Assembly (NCBI GenBank): GCA_021790955.1
Contig: JAJYFI010000095.1
Location: 1-6,591 of the forward strand
DNA length: 6,591 nt
Source of the DNA: a bacterium
GTDB lineage: Bacteria; Elusimicrobiota; Elusimicrobia; UBA1565; UBA9628
Direction: 5' to 3'
The translations under genes were made by a program, and so were the position numbers. Under the pieces are notes generated by a model. It saw only the letters and a list, made by a program, of their open reading frames with translations. It had not been told where the DNA came from and did no database searches. Of the stretch, positions 5,746 through 6,591 are shown in pieces (the stretch's first letter is position 1; each line of letters opens with the position of its first letter).

Positions 5746-6591
5746 CTACGGCCCCTCCCTGGCCAGCCAGAGCCTGATGAGCGAAAAGAGCTGTTCCCTG
5801 TCGACGGGCTTTGCGATGTAATCCGAGGCGCCCGCTTCGATGCATTTCTGGCGGTCCTCCTTCATCGCCTTCGCGGTCAGCGCGATGATGGGGAGATCCC
5901 GGAAGCGCGTCATGCGGCGGATCGCGCGCATGGCTTCGTAGCCGTCCATCCCCGGCATCATGATATCCATGAGGACGATCTCGACGCCGGAGGCCTTGTC
6001 GAGAATCTCGAGGGCCTGCCGTCCGCTCTCGGCGTAGGAGACGATCATTTTCTCCCGCTCAAGGATCGTCGTCAGCGCGAAGATGTTGCGGACGTCGTCG
6101 TCGACGATGAGGACGCGCTTGCCGGCGAGGACGGGGTCTTCCGCGCTCGCGGTCTCCACGATGCGCCGGTGGGGCTCGTCGAGGGACTTCTGCGGACGAT
6201 GGAGCCACAGAAGCGTCCGCTCCAGGAGCCTCTCCGGGGAGCTCACGTCGCGCACGAGCGCGCCCGGGGCCGCCTCCGCGAGCTCCCGGGACGCCGCGGC
6301 CGCCTTGCCGTCGCCGTAGAGAATGACCGGCAGGGGGCCCATCCGGGCCGCGCCCAGCTCGCGCAGGAATTGCGCCGGGGGCTCGTCCGGGAGGTCGGGA
6401 TCGAGCACGACGCAGTCGAAGGGCCCCGTCGCCAGGGCGTCGAGCGCCTCCTTGGCGTTTTTCGCCACGGTCGTCTCGATGTCCTCGTTGCCGACAAGCT
6501 TGAGGATGCTCTCACGCCGTCTCTTGTCGGTCTCGACCAGAAGAAGGCGCCTCTTGCCGCGAGCGACGAAGTCGCGAACGCTCCGGAAGAA
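5746..6591 (-). CDS. C-terminal part of a probable hybrid histidine kinase (two receiver domains), cut by right edge
   Basis: The frame is open from the right edge, giving 281 visible residues; a GTG at 6466-6468 would lie inside the first receiver and is not the true start. Receiver 1 (about 14-130 of the visible part) is degenerate: LLLVETD replaces the usual acidic pair (Glu20, Thr21), Asp64 remains, but the conserved Thr is Gly93 and the Lys is Arg114. Receiver 2 (about 158-278) is intact: Asp164-Asp165, phospho-accepting Asp209, Thr239, Lys261, with the RNIFALT and KAMKEDRQKCIEAGASDYIAKP stretch seen in large hybrid kinases. The kinase core itself is not visible and is inferred from this family layout. 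The TAG stop is followed after three bases by the receiver-kinase gene, so the two form one operon. Confidence 0.88.
   Translation of the reverse strand, partial: FFRSVRDFVARGKRRLLLVETDKRRRESILKLVGNEDIETTVAKNAKEALDALATGPFDCVVLDPDLPDEPPAQFLRELGAARMGPLPVILYGDGKAAAASRELAEAAPGALVRDVSSPERLLERTLLWLHRPQKSLDEPHRRIVETASAEDPVLAGKRVLIVDDDVRNIFALTTILEREKMIVSYAESGRQALEILDKASGVEIVLMDIMMPGMDGYEAMRAIRRMTRFRDLPIIALTAKAMKEDRQKCIEAGASDYIAKPVDREQLFSLIRLWLAREGP

Overview
The window is GC-rich (roughly two thirds G+C by eye) and almost fully coding, with strong AGGAGG-type ribosome sites and long antisense shadow frames. This points to a free-living or environmental GC-rich bacterium. Nothing in it fixes the phylum. 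I see no tRNA, rRNA, CRISPR array, transposase or attachment site.

Layout. (1) Minus-strand block, 3107 down to 34: a small heat-shock protein (Hsp20), a tandem universal stress protein (USP), and a heavy-metal-type P-type ATPase. The ATPase frame meets a TAG before its hinge motif and last two membrane helices, yet stays open beyond the TAG to the left edge. A perfect 13-bp hairpin lies between Hsp20 and USP. (2) A 405-base divergent intergenic region (3108-3512), holding an inverted repeat, a possible 55-residue basic protein and a TATAAT box. (3) Plus-strand pair: a PRPP-type phosphoribosyltransferase and a two-CBS-domain protein overlapping it by 19 bases. (4) Minus-strand signalling pair entering from the right edge: the C-terminal part of what looks like a hybrid histidine kinase (a degenerate receiver, then an intact one), followed 3 bases later by a receiver-histidine kinase protein. 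The plus-strand pair and the kinase pair end tail to tail in one shared TTAA.

Together: Hsp20, tandem USP, two-CBS protein, phosphoribosyltransferase, cation ATPase and a histidine kinase system resemble the gene content of the mycobacterial DosR dormancy/hypoxia regulon (hspX, Rv2623, hrp1, Rv0571c, ctpF, dosS). My inference is a stress or energy-limitation island: chaperone and nucleotide-binding proteins as effectors, the CBS protein as a possible adenylate sensor, and the kinases as possible controllers. That the kinases control these genes is not shown by the sequence.
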